NCBI GenBank assembly: GCA_026706935.1
Contig: JAPOXV010000026.1
Span: 277,721 to 341,720 of the forward strand
Direction of reading: 5' to 3'
Length of the DNA: 64,000 nucleotides
Origin: Gammaproteobacteria bacterium
GTDB taxonomy: Bacteria > Pseudomonadota > Gammaproteobacteria > Pseudomonadales > Azotimanducaceae
The position numbers and the translations under genes are program-made. Position 1 is the first letter of the stretch. Each line of letters opens with the position of its first letter. Positions 31,940 through 41,659 of the stretch are shown here, in pieces. Below the pieces are notes generated by a model. That model saw only the letters and a program-made list of their open reading frames with translations. It was not told the DNA's origin and made no database searches.

Positions 31940-34447
31940 TCAAAAGAACGAAGCGCCGACCTCAATCCAGAACCGTCGCCCTTTGTTGTAACGTCGGCGC
32001 GTATCGACCAGACTCGCGTCAGATAACTGATCAAACACGTTGTGCACCTGTAACCGCATGAAGAGCGACGTACGGTCCGTGACCGGCTGTGTCCAGTCAA
32101 ACTTCCAGTCGAGCGTGACCAGATCGTCGAATTCAAAATCTTCATAAATGTCGTACTCGATCCCTGTTGCTGGATCTTGCCAATCCTCCCGGCTGTCCCG
32201 AGCAATCGTGCCACCGCGTTTGTAGTTGAGGAATTGCGACCACGTCAAGCCGATCCGAGTGAACTCGGCCGACGTGCCGCCCCGCAGATTGACTGGGATG
32301 TTGTAATCAAATGCAGGTAGCTCCGATGCAGGTATCAACTGGTCCTGGTAGTAGATCAAATCCGTCTCAAGTTGCTCATCGTACCCCGTGTCCTCCTGAC
32401 GATTGCTCGTCCTATCACGGTAGCTGAAGCCGGTATTGAATCGAAACAGCACACTTCCCCATGCGTGAGGTTCGGTCTCCGTGAATTGTGCGGTAATACT
32501 GCGGGTCGAACTTCGCCCGTCGTTCGCATAGAAGTAACGCCCGTCCTCGTCGCGTGAACGCGTCACCCCATCTCGTGCTTCACGGTTCACGAACTGTACG
32601 TACATCGCAACGCCGCCGATTGGCTGCGACCAGCCGATCATCGCCTCATCTGAGTACGGTGAGTCGAGATCCGATGCAGCGTTCCGAGAGGCAAACGCCG
32701 TATACGTGCAATTCTCCCAATCCGGCACGGAACAAGGCACTTGCTCATTGGGTCGATTACGAATGCGCGTTAGATTTGTGTAAGTCTCACGCCACCCATA
32801 AATCTCATCATTCAATTGATACCTTAAGAAACTTCGACCATAGTAGCGGTTGACGCCGAGATGCAGTGTCCGCTTCGCTTCTCGATTGAGGTGCCACTCC
32901 GCACTCATGCGTGGTGAAAAGGTAAACGTGTCCAGATAGCTGTTGCGGTCGCCGCGTAGTCCAAGCGTCACATCCCAGCGCTCAAACTCAATGTCATCCT
33001 GTATGTACATGGCGATTTCTGAATAGTCCAGCTCGACTTTTCCAGCGAAGTAGAACGAGCGACGGAACAGCAATTCGTCACCTGCACTGCTCCGACCATC
33101 GCCGTCCTGATCTATGCAACCGTCACCAGGTCGGGGGACGTCACGGACACAGGTGTACTGTTCATAGACCACGTCTTCAGGTCGTTCGTAGAAGCTCGTG
33201 GTTGATCGAATGTCGCCACCAAAAGAAACGACGTGGGTAGCTGATCCGTGCTCACGTGGATTCATCGTGTATTTCGGTTTGAAGTTCAGTCGAGACTGTC
33301 GCTGGTTTACGTCTCCAAACGCACCACTAAATCGTGACTCGCCGCTGTTTTCTAAATACTCGTGAAAGGTAAAAAAACTCGAATCGCTGTCTAATGAATC
33401 CGCTAGACGATCTGACGAAAGGCTGAGTTCAAGTGTGCCATTGTCAAAATCCCGCTCGCCGAAGGCGGTCCAACCAAACCCTTTATGTTCCTTGACGAAC
33501 GAACCCGTATACGTCGTTGACGTGAGTCCGTCATGGGCGCGATTGGTGTAGCGTATTGACAAATCTGCATCAAAACCTCCCACATTACCAGATATCTTGC
33601 TCATCACGCTGTCGATCTCGTCTGAGTAGTAGATCTGATTGATCGCATCTGTGTCGTCTTCGTATTCCTGTAAAAATTCCGACTGGCGCTTACTGATACC
33701 TAAAGTAATGCCGACTTCGTCCGTGATCGCTTGGGTGGCATTGATCTTGATCGTCGACTTCTCATAGTCCGGCGTGTAGACGCCTCGCCATTTGTCAGCC
33801 GAAACGATATCGTCTTCCGTGACGTGAAACTCTTCCCACTCATCCCTCTGTATGCTGTAGGTCACCGAGAATTTGTCCTCTCCTTCGTAAGACTTCATTT
33901 TGGCGTCTACCACGCCACCCGTAAAGCCTCCATACTCCGCAGGAATGTTGCTATCAAGCACCTCGACCGCATCCAGTAGCTCGACATCAACGTAGTAGCC
34001 TTGCGGCGAACTTCCACCTAACGGTTGGACCAAACTAGGCGTAGCCCAGACATCCTGTGCGTCTGCCGGATTCAGATCGTTGTTGGTGTCCGCGCCGTCG
34101 ATCGTGAACAGGTTCTGGTAGAACAGTTGACCATGAATCGAAACCTCGGCGGGTCGAAGCGATGCGGTGCCGACCGAAAGCCCAGCATCGCGAGAGAAGT
34201 CGACGGCAGGATTGGCTCGCAGTAGATCCGACAAATGCGCCGGTCCGGTGGGTATTTCCTCGATCTCTTCCGCGGTGTAAGTCGTTTTACCCGGTATGAC
34301 CTCCGGTTCCTCGGCCTCGACCGTGATCGGAACAGTTATTTCCGCAGTTTGCTCCTCATCTGTATCTTGAGCCGCTAAAGGCTGCAGAAGGAACACAAGG
34401 AGGCTCGTGAGCGTAAAACCCGATGTGAGTCGGTGCGTGAGTGTCAT
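31940..34447 (-). CDS. TonB-dependent outer-membrane receptor
   Basis: This is an 835-residue receptor. The signal peptide (TLTSLLVFLLQPLAAQ) leads to an acidic mature N-terminus. The plug domain follows (TYTAEEIEEIP, AHLSDLLRANPAVDFSRDAG, SIHGQLFYQNLFTIDGAD), then a 22-strand-type barrel ending in FWIEVGASFF with the terminal aromatic. An extracellular loop holds CVRDVPRPGDGCIDQDGDG, an EF-hand-like Asp-rich loop between two cysteines that may bind calcium. The gene starts right after the peroxidase stop (TAAATG), and exbB-exbD-exbD-tonB follow, so all six belong to one operon. The substrate is unknown; metals or metal complexes are plausible given the peroxidase. Confidence 0.92.
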   Translation of the reverse strand: MTLTHRLTSGFTLTSLLVFLLQPLAAQDTDEEQTAEITVPITVEAEEPEVIPGKTTYTAEEIEEIPTGPAHLSDLLRANPAVDFSRDAGLSVGTASLRPAEVSIHGQLFYQNLFTIDGADTNNDLNPADAQDVWATPSLVQPLGGSSPQGYYVDVELLDAVEVLDSNIPAEYGGFTGGVVDAKMKSYEGEDKFSVTYSIQRDEWEEFHVTEDDIVSADKWRGVYTPDYEKSTIKINATQAITDEVGITLGISKRQSEFLQEYEDDTDAINQIYYSDEIDSVMSKISGNVGGFDADLSIRYTNRAHDGLTSTTYTGSFVKEHKGFGWTAFGERDFDNGTLELSLSSDRLADSLDSDSSFFTFHEYLENSGESRFSGAFGDVNQRQSRLNFKPKYTMNPREHGSATHVVSFGGDIRSTTSFYERPEDVVYEQYTCVRDVPRPGDGCIDQDGDGRSSAGDELLFRRSFYFAGKVELDYSEIAMYIQDDIEFERWDVTLGLRGDRNSYLDTFTFSPRMSAEWHLNREAKRTLHLGVNRYYGRSFLRYQLNDEIYGWRETYTNLTRIRNRPNEQVPCSVPDWENCTYTAFASRNAASDLDSPYSDEAMIGWSQPIGGVAMYVQFVNREARDGVTRSRDEDGRYFYANDGRSSTRSITAQFTETEPHAWGSVLFRFNTGFSYRDRTSNRQEDTGYDEQLETDLIYYQDQLIPASELPAFDYNIPVNLRGGTSAEFTRIGLTWSQFLNYKRGGTIARDSREDWQDPATGIEYDIYEDFEFDDLVTLDWKFDWTQPVTDRTSLFMRLQVHNVFDQLSDASLVDTRRRYNKGRRFWIEVGASFF

Positions 34448-35638
<1,191 letters not shown>

Positions 35639-35983
35639 GCGGATGAGTAGCCGCCTACATAGATCAAGTCGACCGTTTGCGAATGGTCGCAGCGAATTCA
35701 AAGAAGTCAAGCCGTTGAGCTACGCTTTCTTTGCATCATGAGAAGGTCAGCGATTGCTTTCACCAATACAACAACCGAGCTCCAAAGCATCAATCGTAAA
35801 CAGAAATGTGAATCGCCTTCTTAGATTCCAATCGCGTAACTAAAGCGTGGACTTCCTGACGCTACCGTCCAATCGCTCCATTCACTCACCCCGTTCGATT
35901 GCCCCCTCGATTTCCTTCACCGTACCGATTGATTTTCGAATACGACGCCCTCTAACACTCCATAACACAATTTGGAGTTTGAC
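35639..35983. promoter_or_regulatory. Divergent promoter region between peroxidase operon and lipoprotein gene
   Basis: This 345-base gap separates divergently read genes, so both promoters should lie here. I see AT-rich runs and a ribosome site (TTGGAG) before the lipoprotein at 35984, but no operator I would defend. Confidence 0.45.
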
Positions 35984-36940
35984 ATGTCATTCTCAAGTAT
36001 CAAATACTTTTTCGCGATTTTCACCATCGCGTTATTAGCCGCATGCGGTGGCGGCGAAGGTGGTGAAGGCGGTAACGAAGCAGGTGAAAGTGGCGGACAC
36101 GAAGGTGAAGGCGGCGGTGAAGGTGGCGGCAACGAAGGCGCCAGTATTCCTTTTGTCAGCAGCGGCCAGAGCCTTGGTCAATATGCATCCCTCGTCTTGT
36201 TTTCGGACGAGAGCTACGCGGGGCTTCTTAACGACACCGAAATCGCCGTTCGATTCAACCCGGATACGCTTCGCTTTGTTGGTCGCCTACGAAACGAAGC
36301 GTCCGTAGCCGTTTGTGATGTACGACCTTCAGTCGAACTTGACGGCTATTACACCGTCGATCGTTTTATGCCCGACCGAAATATGTTCTCTGTCGTTGGT
36401 CTAAGACCTTACGACACCGCGGAATTCGAGTTCCAGCTTACCGACGATGTCACGTTCAACGAATGGGTCGTGAAGGTCGAAACGTTCGGTTGTTCAAGCG
36501 CACCGAGCGGCTCCGGTGGTGAGGGCGGTGAAGGTGGCGGCGAGCACGGTGGTGGCGGCGACGGCGACGGCGGCGGTGAAGGTGGCGACGAAGGCGGCAA
36601 CGAAGGTGGCAATGAAGGGGGTGGCAACGCCAATGAAGACGATCCGACCATTCCCATCGCCGATATCGCGTCTGGAACCTTCCGCAACGCCGACTACAGT
36701 TTTCTCTTCGACATGGAAGAAATGGCGTTCAGAGGTACCGTCATGAATCCGACTACGCAACCGATCTGTGGATTGAAAACAGAAATCCACATGGGAATTG
36801 GCGGTGCGCAAGTCGTCGAGCTCGGACCTACCATTCCGTTCGACCTACCTGCAGGTGAGATCGTTAAAGTCGTGATGACAGCACCAGCCTACCTGCCAGA
36901 CATGTATTCCGTCCATCCGGAATCCATCGATTGCCCATGA
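35984..36940 (+). CDS. Gly/Glu-rich lipoprotein with two similar beta domains
   Basis: This is a 318-residue lipoprotein. The signal (YFFAIFTIALLAAC) ends in LAAC, and the mature protein begins with a Gly/Glu/Asn repeat (GEGGEGGNEAGE type) of about 35 residues. A 110-residue domain (GRLRNEASVAVCDVRPSVELDG) follows, a second Gly/Glu/Asp repeat of about 45 residues, and a similar C-terminal domain (FRGTVMNPTTQPICGLKTEI). Both domains have the VxN, C and tEix pattern of FxLYD-like folds. The start at 35984 is preceded by TTGGAG. It sits before a sigma/FecR/receptor set; the low-complexity linkers suggest flexible surface spacers. Function unknown. Confidence 0.85.
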   Translation: MSFSSIKYFFAIFTIALLAACGGGEGGEGGNEAGESGGHEGEGGGEGGGNEGASIPFVSSGQSLGQYASLVLFSDESYAGLLNDTEIAVRFNPDTLRFVGRLRNEASVAVCDVRPSVELDGYYTVDRFMPDRNMFSVVGLRPYDTAEFEFQLTDDVTFNEWVVKVETFGCSSAPSGSGGEGGEGGGEHGGGGDGDGGGEGGDEGGNEGGNEGGGNANEDDPTIPIADIASGTFRNADYSFLFDMEEMAFRGTVMNPTTQPICGLKTEIHMGIGGAQVVELGPTIPFDLPAGEIVKVVMTAPAYLPDMYSVHPESIDCP

Positions 36941-36956
36941 CCGAACGATTGAATGA

Positions 36957-36976
36957 GGGAGCGGTTTTCCGCTCCC
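36957..36976 (+). terminator. Stem-loop after the Gly/Glu-rich lipoprotein gene
   Basis: A perfect 8-bp stem, GGGAGCGG-TTTT-CCGCTCCC, starts 16 bases past the stop codon. The following CCTTCTTC is only moderately T-rich, so termination is likely but may be partial, letting some transcription continue into the sigma-factor gene whose GTG start is 27 bases beyond. Confidence 0.6.
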
Positions 36977-37003
36977 CCTTCTTCGGCTAATCAGGAATCG
37001 AGC

Positions 37004-37606
37004 GTGAGGCAATACCGTGAAGATGAACAATTGGCACGATCCATTTCACGAGGCGATCGCGACGCGCTACGCGTGTTCTTCGACGACCACTACGCCCCGA
37101 TATACCGGTACTGTCTCCGCTATGTCTCCATCCCTGATGCCGAAGAGCTCGCAACGGACACCTTGTGTCACGCGATACGACGCATCGAAACCTACCGCGG
37201 TGACGCGTCATTGTCGACTTGGGTCACGAGCGTGGCGAGGAGTCAAGTAAGCATGCACTTTAAGAAACAGAATCGACAGCCCCCCATCCACTCCATCGAC
37301 GCAAACGAGCACCTTCAGCGACAGATCGAAGGAATGGCTGCCGATCTCGAGACACCTGAAAAAGCGCAAGAGCAGACTGAGCGCCAAGCGCTAGTGCATC
37401 GCTTGTTAGACTCACTCCCACGCGATTACGGCGATATCCTTGAGTTGAAGTACATCGACGGTTTATCCGTCGACGAAATCGCCCATCGACTAGCAACGAC
37501 AACAACCAGCATCCAATCAAAACTCGCGCGAGCTCGCGATGCGTTTAAAACGAATTTCAATAGCGCGGCGCTCGATCCGGCTCCGCCAGAGAGTCCTTCA
37601 TCATGA
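37004..37606 (+). CDS. ECF RNA polymerase sigma factor (FecI-like position)
   Basis: In this 200-residue protein, sigma region 2 spans RSISRGDRDALRVFFDDHYAPIYRYCLRYV (split here by conserved spacing), with DAEELATDTLCHAIRRIETYRG as region 2.3-2.4. Sigma region 4 runs from LVHRLLDSLPRDYGDILELKYIDGLSVDEIA to KLARARDAF. The GTG at 37004, with AGGAA eight bases upstream, is preferred; the TTG at 36953 would start inside the terminator stem. The FecR gene begins four bases before its stop and a TonB receptor follows, so this is the usual iron- or cofactor-starvation cell-surface signalling layout. Confidence 0.92.
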   Translation: MRQYREDEQLARSISRGDRDALRVFFDDHYAPIYRYCLRYVSIPDAEELATDTLCHAIRRIETYRGDASLSTWVTSVARSQVSMHFKKQNRQPPIHSIDANEHLQRQIEGMAADLETPEKAQEQTERQALVHRLLDSLPRDYGDILELKYIDGLSVDEIAHRLATTTTSIQSKLARARDAFKTNFNSAALDPAPPESPSS

Positions 37607-38571
37607 ACGACGAAACAAAGAACCCAGATCCGGACGATCAGCTCGAATCCGTCTTTGAAGGTGTGCAGCAGCGACCGCAACCATCCGCGGAAGCTCGCGA
37701 AAAGGCGTTCCAAGCAGTCACGGAGGAATGGGAAGCAACCCAACGAAGGCGCGCGGCGATCATTTGTTTCACTCCGTTAGCGCTGGCCGCGACCGTACTT
37801 GTCGGTGTATTCGCCGTAATCACGATCCTACAACCGGTTACAGCGAAACTCCAGCTCGAGCTGGCACAGGGATATATCCACGTCGACTCTTTGATCTATC
37901 GAACGAACAATCAACCGCTAGCGATCGAACTTGAGTCCGATGCTCCTATACAAGCTGTCGAAGCCACGCGCTGGCTTGCAGTCAACGGTGCGGACGTCAG
38001 ACTCGACAAAGGTTCAACGTTCGCATGGCGCGCTGAAGATACGCTAGTCTTACAAGGAGGCGCCGTATACATCGATACGGACGGCGTTTCCACGTTCGTC
38101 GTAGAGACCGACCACGGTGTCGTACGTGATATCGGCACCGAATTTCTCATCGAAACCGATCCAAATCGGCTCGTTGTCGCTGTACGTGAAGGACGTATCG
38201 AACTTGCGACGCCTCTGCGCACCCTCCAAACGGGCGACGTTGAACCTGGCTCAGCGAATGTGCTCGAAGTGAACGAGGACGGACTTCTTGAGAAGAACGA
38301 ACCAGCGAGCGGCGCAAGATGGAACTGGATTCACATTACACCGGAGGGCTACACAACTCGTAATCCGGTCACGCTGTTGCAGGAGATCGCCGAAGATTTG
38401 GGCAAACAACTGATCTTTGTAGAAGGCGTCGAAGCGAGTATGGAGCAAGAGGAACTTCATGGTGACTACAGTAGCATGACCCCGTGGGCAGCGCTGCAAC
38501 AGGTCATGAATGTCACCGATACCCAATGGCGGGAGGAAAACGGCACCATTACCATTGCGTTCAAGAACTGA
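37603..38571 (+). CDS. FecR-family anti-sigma / signal transducer
   Basis: This 322-residue single-pass inner-membrane protein has a cytoplasmic N-terminus of about 50 residues, one membrane helix (FTPLALAATVLVGVFAVITIL) and a periplasmic FecR domain with the motif VVETDHGVVRDIGTEFLIETD. A C-terminal DUF4974-like helix (PEGYTTRNPVTLLQEIAEDL) follows. It relays the receptor's substrate signal and controls the sigma factor. It overlaps the sigma gene by four bases. Confidence 0.92.
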   Translation: MNDETKNPDPDDQLESVFEGVQQRPQPSAEAREKAFQAVTEEWEATQRRRAAIICFTPLALAATVLVGVFAVITILQPVTAKLQLELAQGYIHVDSLIYRTNNQPLAIELESDAPIQAVEATRWLAVNGADVRLDKGSTFAWRAEDTLVLQGGAVYIDTDGVSTFVVETDHGVVRDIGTEFLIETDPNRLVVAVREGRIELATPLRTLQTGDVEPGSANVLEVNEDGLLEKNEPASGARWNWIHITPEGYTTRNPVTLLQEIAEDLGKQLIFVEGVEASMEQEELHGDYSSMTPWAALQQVMNVTDTQWREENGTITIAFKN

Positions 38572-40874
38572 TTGAATTCTGTCGTCTGACCCGTATCCGT
38601 TGCTCCTCAGTACGATGGCGCTGCGTTCTACTCGCTGTTGCGACGTTGTACCCGTTCGCGATCGCTGCTCAAGCGCCATCCAAAGAATCCGATTTGCCGA
38701 TCATCGGCGAACCGCTACGCCAAGCTATCGATCGATTTGATTCCTTAAACGTCTTTTCAAGCACGCGACTCTTACCTCGACGGCTACTGGTAACCATTCA
38801 ACCTGACCCTAGCCTGCCACCTCGCGCGCAGATCCAGCAGTTGCTAGATCCTCATGGTTTGACATTGATCATGACAAGCGACGCGATAGGCTACATTGCT
38901 TTACAAGAACAACCACCAACCGAACCCACATCGCCGCCAAATGAAATCGACCGCATCGAACCATACATCGAGGAAATCGTCGTATACGCTCCCGTTCGCG
39001 TCGATCGAACGGACCGTCGCCAAACGCTGACCCAACAGCAACTCACCCAGATTCCAAGTCTTGGTCGCGATACGTTTCGAACGCTCCAGACATTACCGGG
39101 GATCGCCGCCGACGGCGTCACTGCCGTCCACAGCGTGCGCGGCGGCGACACCAACGAAATACTGTATCGCATTGATGACATCGAACAATACAAGCCGTTT
39201 CATTTCGCCGACCTAAACGGGCTGTTCTCATCGGTAAATCCACACATCATCGACTCAGCCGACATCTACATATCAGGATTCCCGTCGCGATTCGGAACCC
39301 GCATGAGCGGCGTAGTTGACATGCATCTCGTCGAACCCAGTCGACCGGTTCAAGGTACCGTTGACTTAAGCACGATGGCGTTTTCGGCCGACGCACGTGG
39401 TTATAGTGAAAACTGGACATGGCTTACGTCCGGTCGTGTCAGCCTTCTCGGTGACATTCTCAAGTGGACAAGGGTGTCAGGTGAGGAAAACCTCAAAATC
39501 CCGCGTTTTGACGACGAACTGCTTCGCTTGCAACGATCGGGTACTCAAGACGAACTGACGTTTGGCGCATACCGCAGTAACGAAACTGTCGACGTCGAAC
39601 GCGAGAGTATCGGTGAGCGTGCAAACGCCAAAGTCAATCATTACGACTTCTGGCTGCGCTGGTTGCACGAATTCAGTCCAGACTTGCAAGCCGTTTTTCA
39701 GTGCAGCTACTTCTCCGCAGACCGATCCCGTATGGGTACGAACGAAATCGGAGAATCTAAAAAAGGATCTCTCAGCGAGACCAGGTCGTCTGCCATTACC
39801 ACGCTTACGAATCGCTGGCGATGGACACCATCACGGACCACAGAGGTGCAAGCCGGATGGTCATACTTAAGGCACAACGCCGACTTTGACGCGGCTTTAA
39901 GTATTCGCTACGGTCCCGTTGGTAAACCGATACAACGAGCAGAGAGTGAGTCGCGTCGCCTCATCCTTGATCGTGGCGGATCCAGCACACACCTCTTTGG
40001 GTCTGTCACTCGCGCACTGAGCCAGAAGCTCACGGCAACACTCGGTGCTCGAGTAGACCGTCAGAAAGTCGCCGAAGTCGATTCGAGAGAAATCAGTGGG
40101 CGTATGGCATTCTCCTATCGTCTATCACCGGAATGGCAGATCGAGGCTGATATCGGACGCTACAAACAACCCCAGTTCCTACACGAGATTCAGATTGACG
40201 AAGGTCGAACAGAGCTCGACGATCCACAACACGCGGACCAGATAAACCTTGGCATCGGTTGGACAAGGGCATCTTTCACGATCGGCACCGATGTGTTTAT
40301 TCGTCGCATTGATCAGCCCTGGTTTCGCTTCGACAACCTGTATAACCGATTTACATTACTTCCAGAGCTCGGAAGTGACAGGTATCTAATCAAAGCTGGT
40401 CAGGCACGTTCACGAGGGCTCGAAGTTGCGGCTTCCTACGGCAGCCAGAGTCTGAGTTGGAAGCTCACGCACGTATGGTTGGACTCGAGAGAAAGAGTGG
40501 GAGGAACCTGGCACAAGCGTTCCTGGGACCAGCCAAGGAGCTTCAAAGCCCAAGCTTCGTGGTCTCGAAATAACTGGCACGTGGGAGGTAACCTCACGTA
40601 TCGGACAGGCTGGCCGATAACGCCGCTCATCACTGATCCGACGCAATTACCACAGTTGCTGAATACAGATCGCCTACCTGATTTCCTGTCGCTGGAATTA
40701 CATTTTGCTCGGACGGTCCAAGTGCGACGAGGTGATTTGGAAATCTACGGCGATATCACGAATCTGACCGACCACCGAAATTTGACTGGCCATCTATATG
40801 ACGCGGACTTTGCTAGAAGACCCGCGTTTGGGTTACCCGCTATACCTGCAATCGGGATACGGTGGACGTGGTGA
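38568..40874 (+). CDS. TonB-dependent receptor with N-terminal STN domain (FecA-like)
   Basis: This outer-membrane receptor has about 760 residues. A signal region (RCVLLAVATLYPFAIAAQA) is followed by an STN signalling domain (LPIIGEPLRQAIDRFDSLNVF, LLVTIQPDPS, LLDPHGLTLIM). A plug (QLTQIPSLGRDTFRTLQTLPG, SVRGGDTNEILYRIDDIE) and a barrel ending IPAIGIRWTW follow. The STN domain fits control of the sigma/FecR pair upstream. The start is unclear: no ATG precedes the signal in a convincing place; a CTG at 38568 overlaps the FecR TGA as CTGA, like other coupled starts in this window. In-frame GTG (38484) and ATG (38526) inside fecR would add a leader. Confidence 0.9.
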   Translation: MIEFCRLTRIRCSSVRWRCVLLAVATLYPFAIAAQAPSKESDLPIIGEPLRQAIDRFDSLNVFSSTRLLPRRLLVTIQPDPSLPPRAQIQQLLDPHGLTLIMTSDAIGYIALQEQPPTEPTSPPNEIDRIEPYIEEIVVYAPVRVDRTDRRQTLTQQQLTQIPSLGRDTFRTLQTLPGIAADGVTAVHSVRGGDTNEILYRIDDIEQYKPFHFADLNGLFSSVNPHIIDSADIYISGFPSRFGTRMSGVVDMHLVEPSRPVQGTVDLSTMAFSADARGYSENWTWLTSGRVSLLGDILKWTRVSGEENLKIPRFDDELLRLQRSGTQDELTFGAYRSNETVDVERESIGERANAKVNHYDFWLRWLHEFSPDLQAVFQCSYFSADRSRMGTNEIGESKKGSLSETRSSAITTLTNRWRWTPSRTTEVQAGWSYLRHNADFDAALSIRYGPVGKPIQRAESESRRLILDRGGSSTHLFGSVTRALSQKLTATLGARVDRQKVAEVDSREISGRMAFSYRLSPEWQIEADIGRYKQPQFLHEIQIDEGRTELDDPQHADQINLGIGWTRASFTIGTDVFIRRIDQPWFRFDNLYNRFTLLPELGSDRYLIKAGQARSRGLEVAASYGSQSLSWKLTHVWLDSRERVGGTWHKRSWDQPRSFKAQASWSRNNWHVGGNLTYRTGWPITPLITDPTQLPQLLNTDRLPDFLSLELHFARTVQVRRGDLEIYGDITNLTDHRNLTGHLYDADFARRPAFGLPAIPAIGIRWTW

Positions 40875-41328
40875 TGCTGATCGCCACGGGTCGAGCCACG
40901 CGAGGAACATCCGGGATGCCGGTTATTGCGTCGCCGTGATCGGGAAGACCCATTTCAGGTTGTACCAAGCCAATGACGGTCATACGCACGACCATGCTTC
41001 GGGATTGCACGACTAGGGAGACGTTGCGGGTGCCGACCATCTTGAACTCGAACGTGGTCTTTCGTTGCAACCTAAGATCGAGGCTGGTTCAGACGCAAGA
41101 GATGTGCAACGCGGCAAGGACGTGGTCTTCAGCGTGGTGAACCTGTATTCCATGGCGCGGAACGAGCGCTATACGATGACCATCGACTCGCTGACGCGAA
41201 AACCTTCGGAACTGTACGACACGGGTGACGATCCGAATGAGCTGCTTAGCCTGATGCTTGAACCGGGACCTTCGAGTGTACACGACCGCTTCCCAAGTGT
41301 CGGCTCGATCACCTATTGGCCTTCCTAA
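40872..41328 (+). pseudogene. Sulfatase-family remnant
   Basis: Right at the receptor's stop, one frame reads RNIRDAGYCVAVIGKTHF, the sulfatase motif beginning near the alpha/beta core. It hits a TAG at 41014-41016 and then, in the same frame, continues through DVVFSVVNLYSMARNERYTM to SELYDTGDDPNELLSLML, the C-terminal block of sulfatases. The N-terminal catalytic Cys/Ser-x-Pro-x-Arg site and most of the core are missing, so this is a degraded, internally deleted copy. It is not expected to be functional. Confidence 0.7.
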
Positions 41329-41659
41329 ACGAGGAGCAACTCAGAGTCCACCAACACGGTGGCATATCAACTAAACTGCACCAAGAATATCCCGAGTACT
41401 GAATCCACGGATTTATATGTCCATTAAAACCTAGAGTTTAAGTCGAACCTTCTGAAGATTCGCGATGCACGCGTCCTCGGGACGCCACGATAACGAAAAT
41501 TCGTCTCACAAACTGTTTGTGAATACATCGTTAGTAAGCCTTTGCACACTATGTGGCGTACGGTGGTCTATCCATCTACAAACTCAGAACTGATCTTCCA
41601 GATCCAACTATGTCAAATTAGAGGTTGAGTTCGTTCACTATGGTTTTGTCGGTTGCGCC
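41329..41659. other. Gene-free stretch before the giant secreted protein
   Basis: No supported gene or repeat in these 331 bases. It follows the sulfatase remnant and should hold the promoter of the 41660 gene; I could not pick a defensible hexamer pair. Confidence 0.45.

Noticed and set aside
36040-36140. Low-complexity repeat as a non-coding element
   Set aside because: The GGTGAAGG-type repeat stays in frame with the lipoprotein and encodes Gly/Glu linkers.
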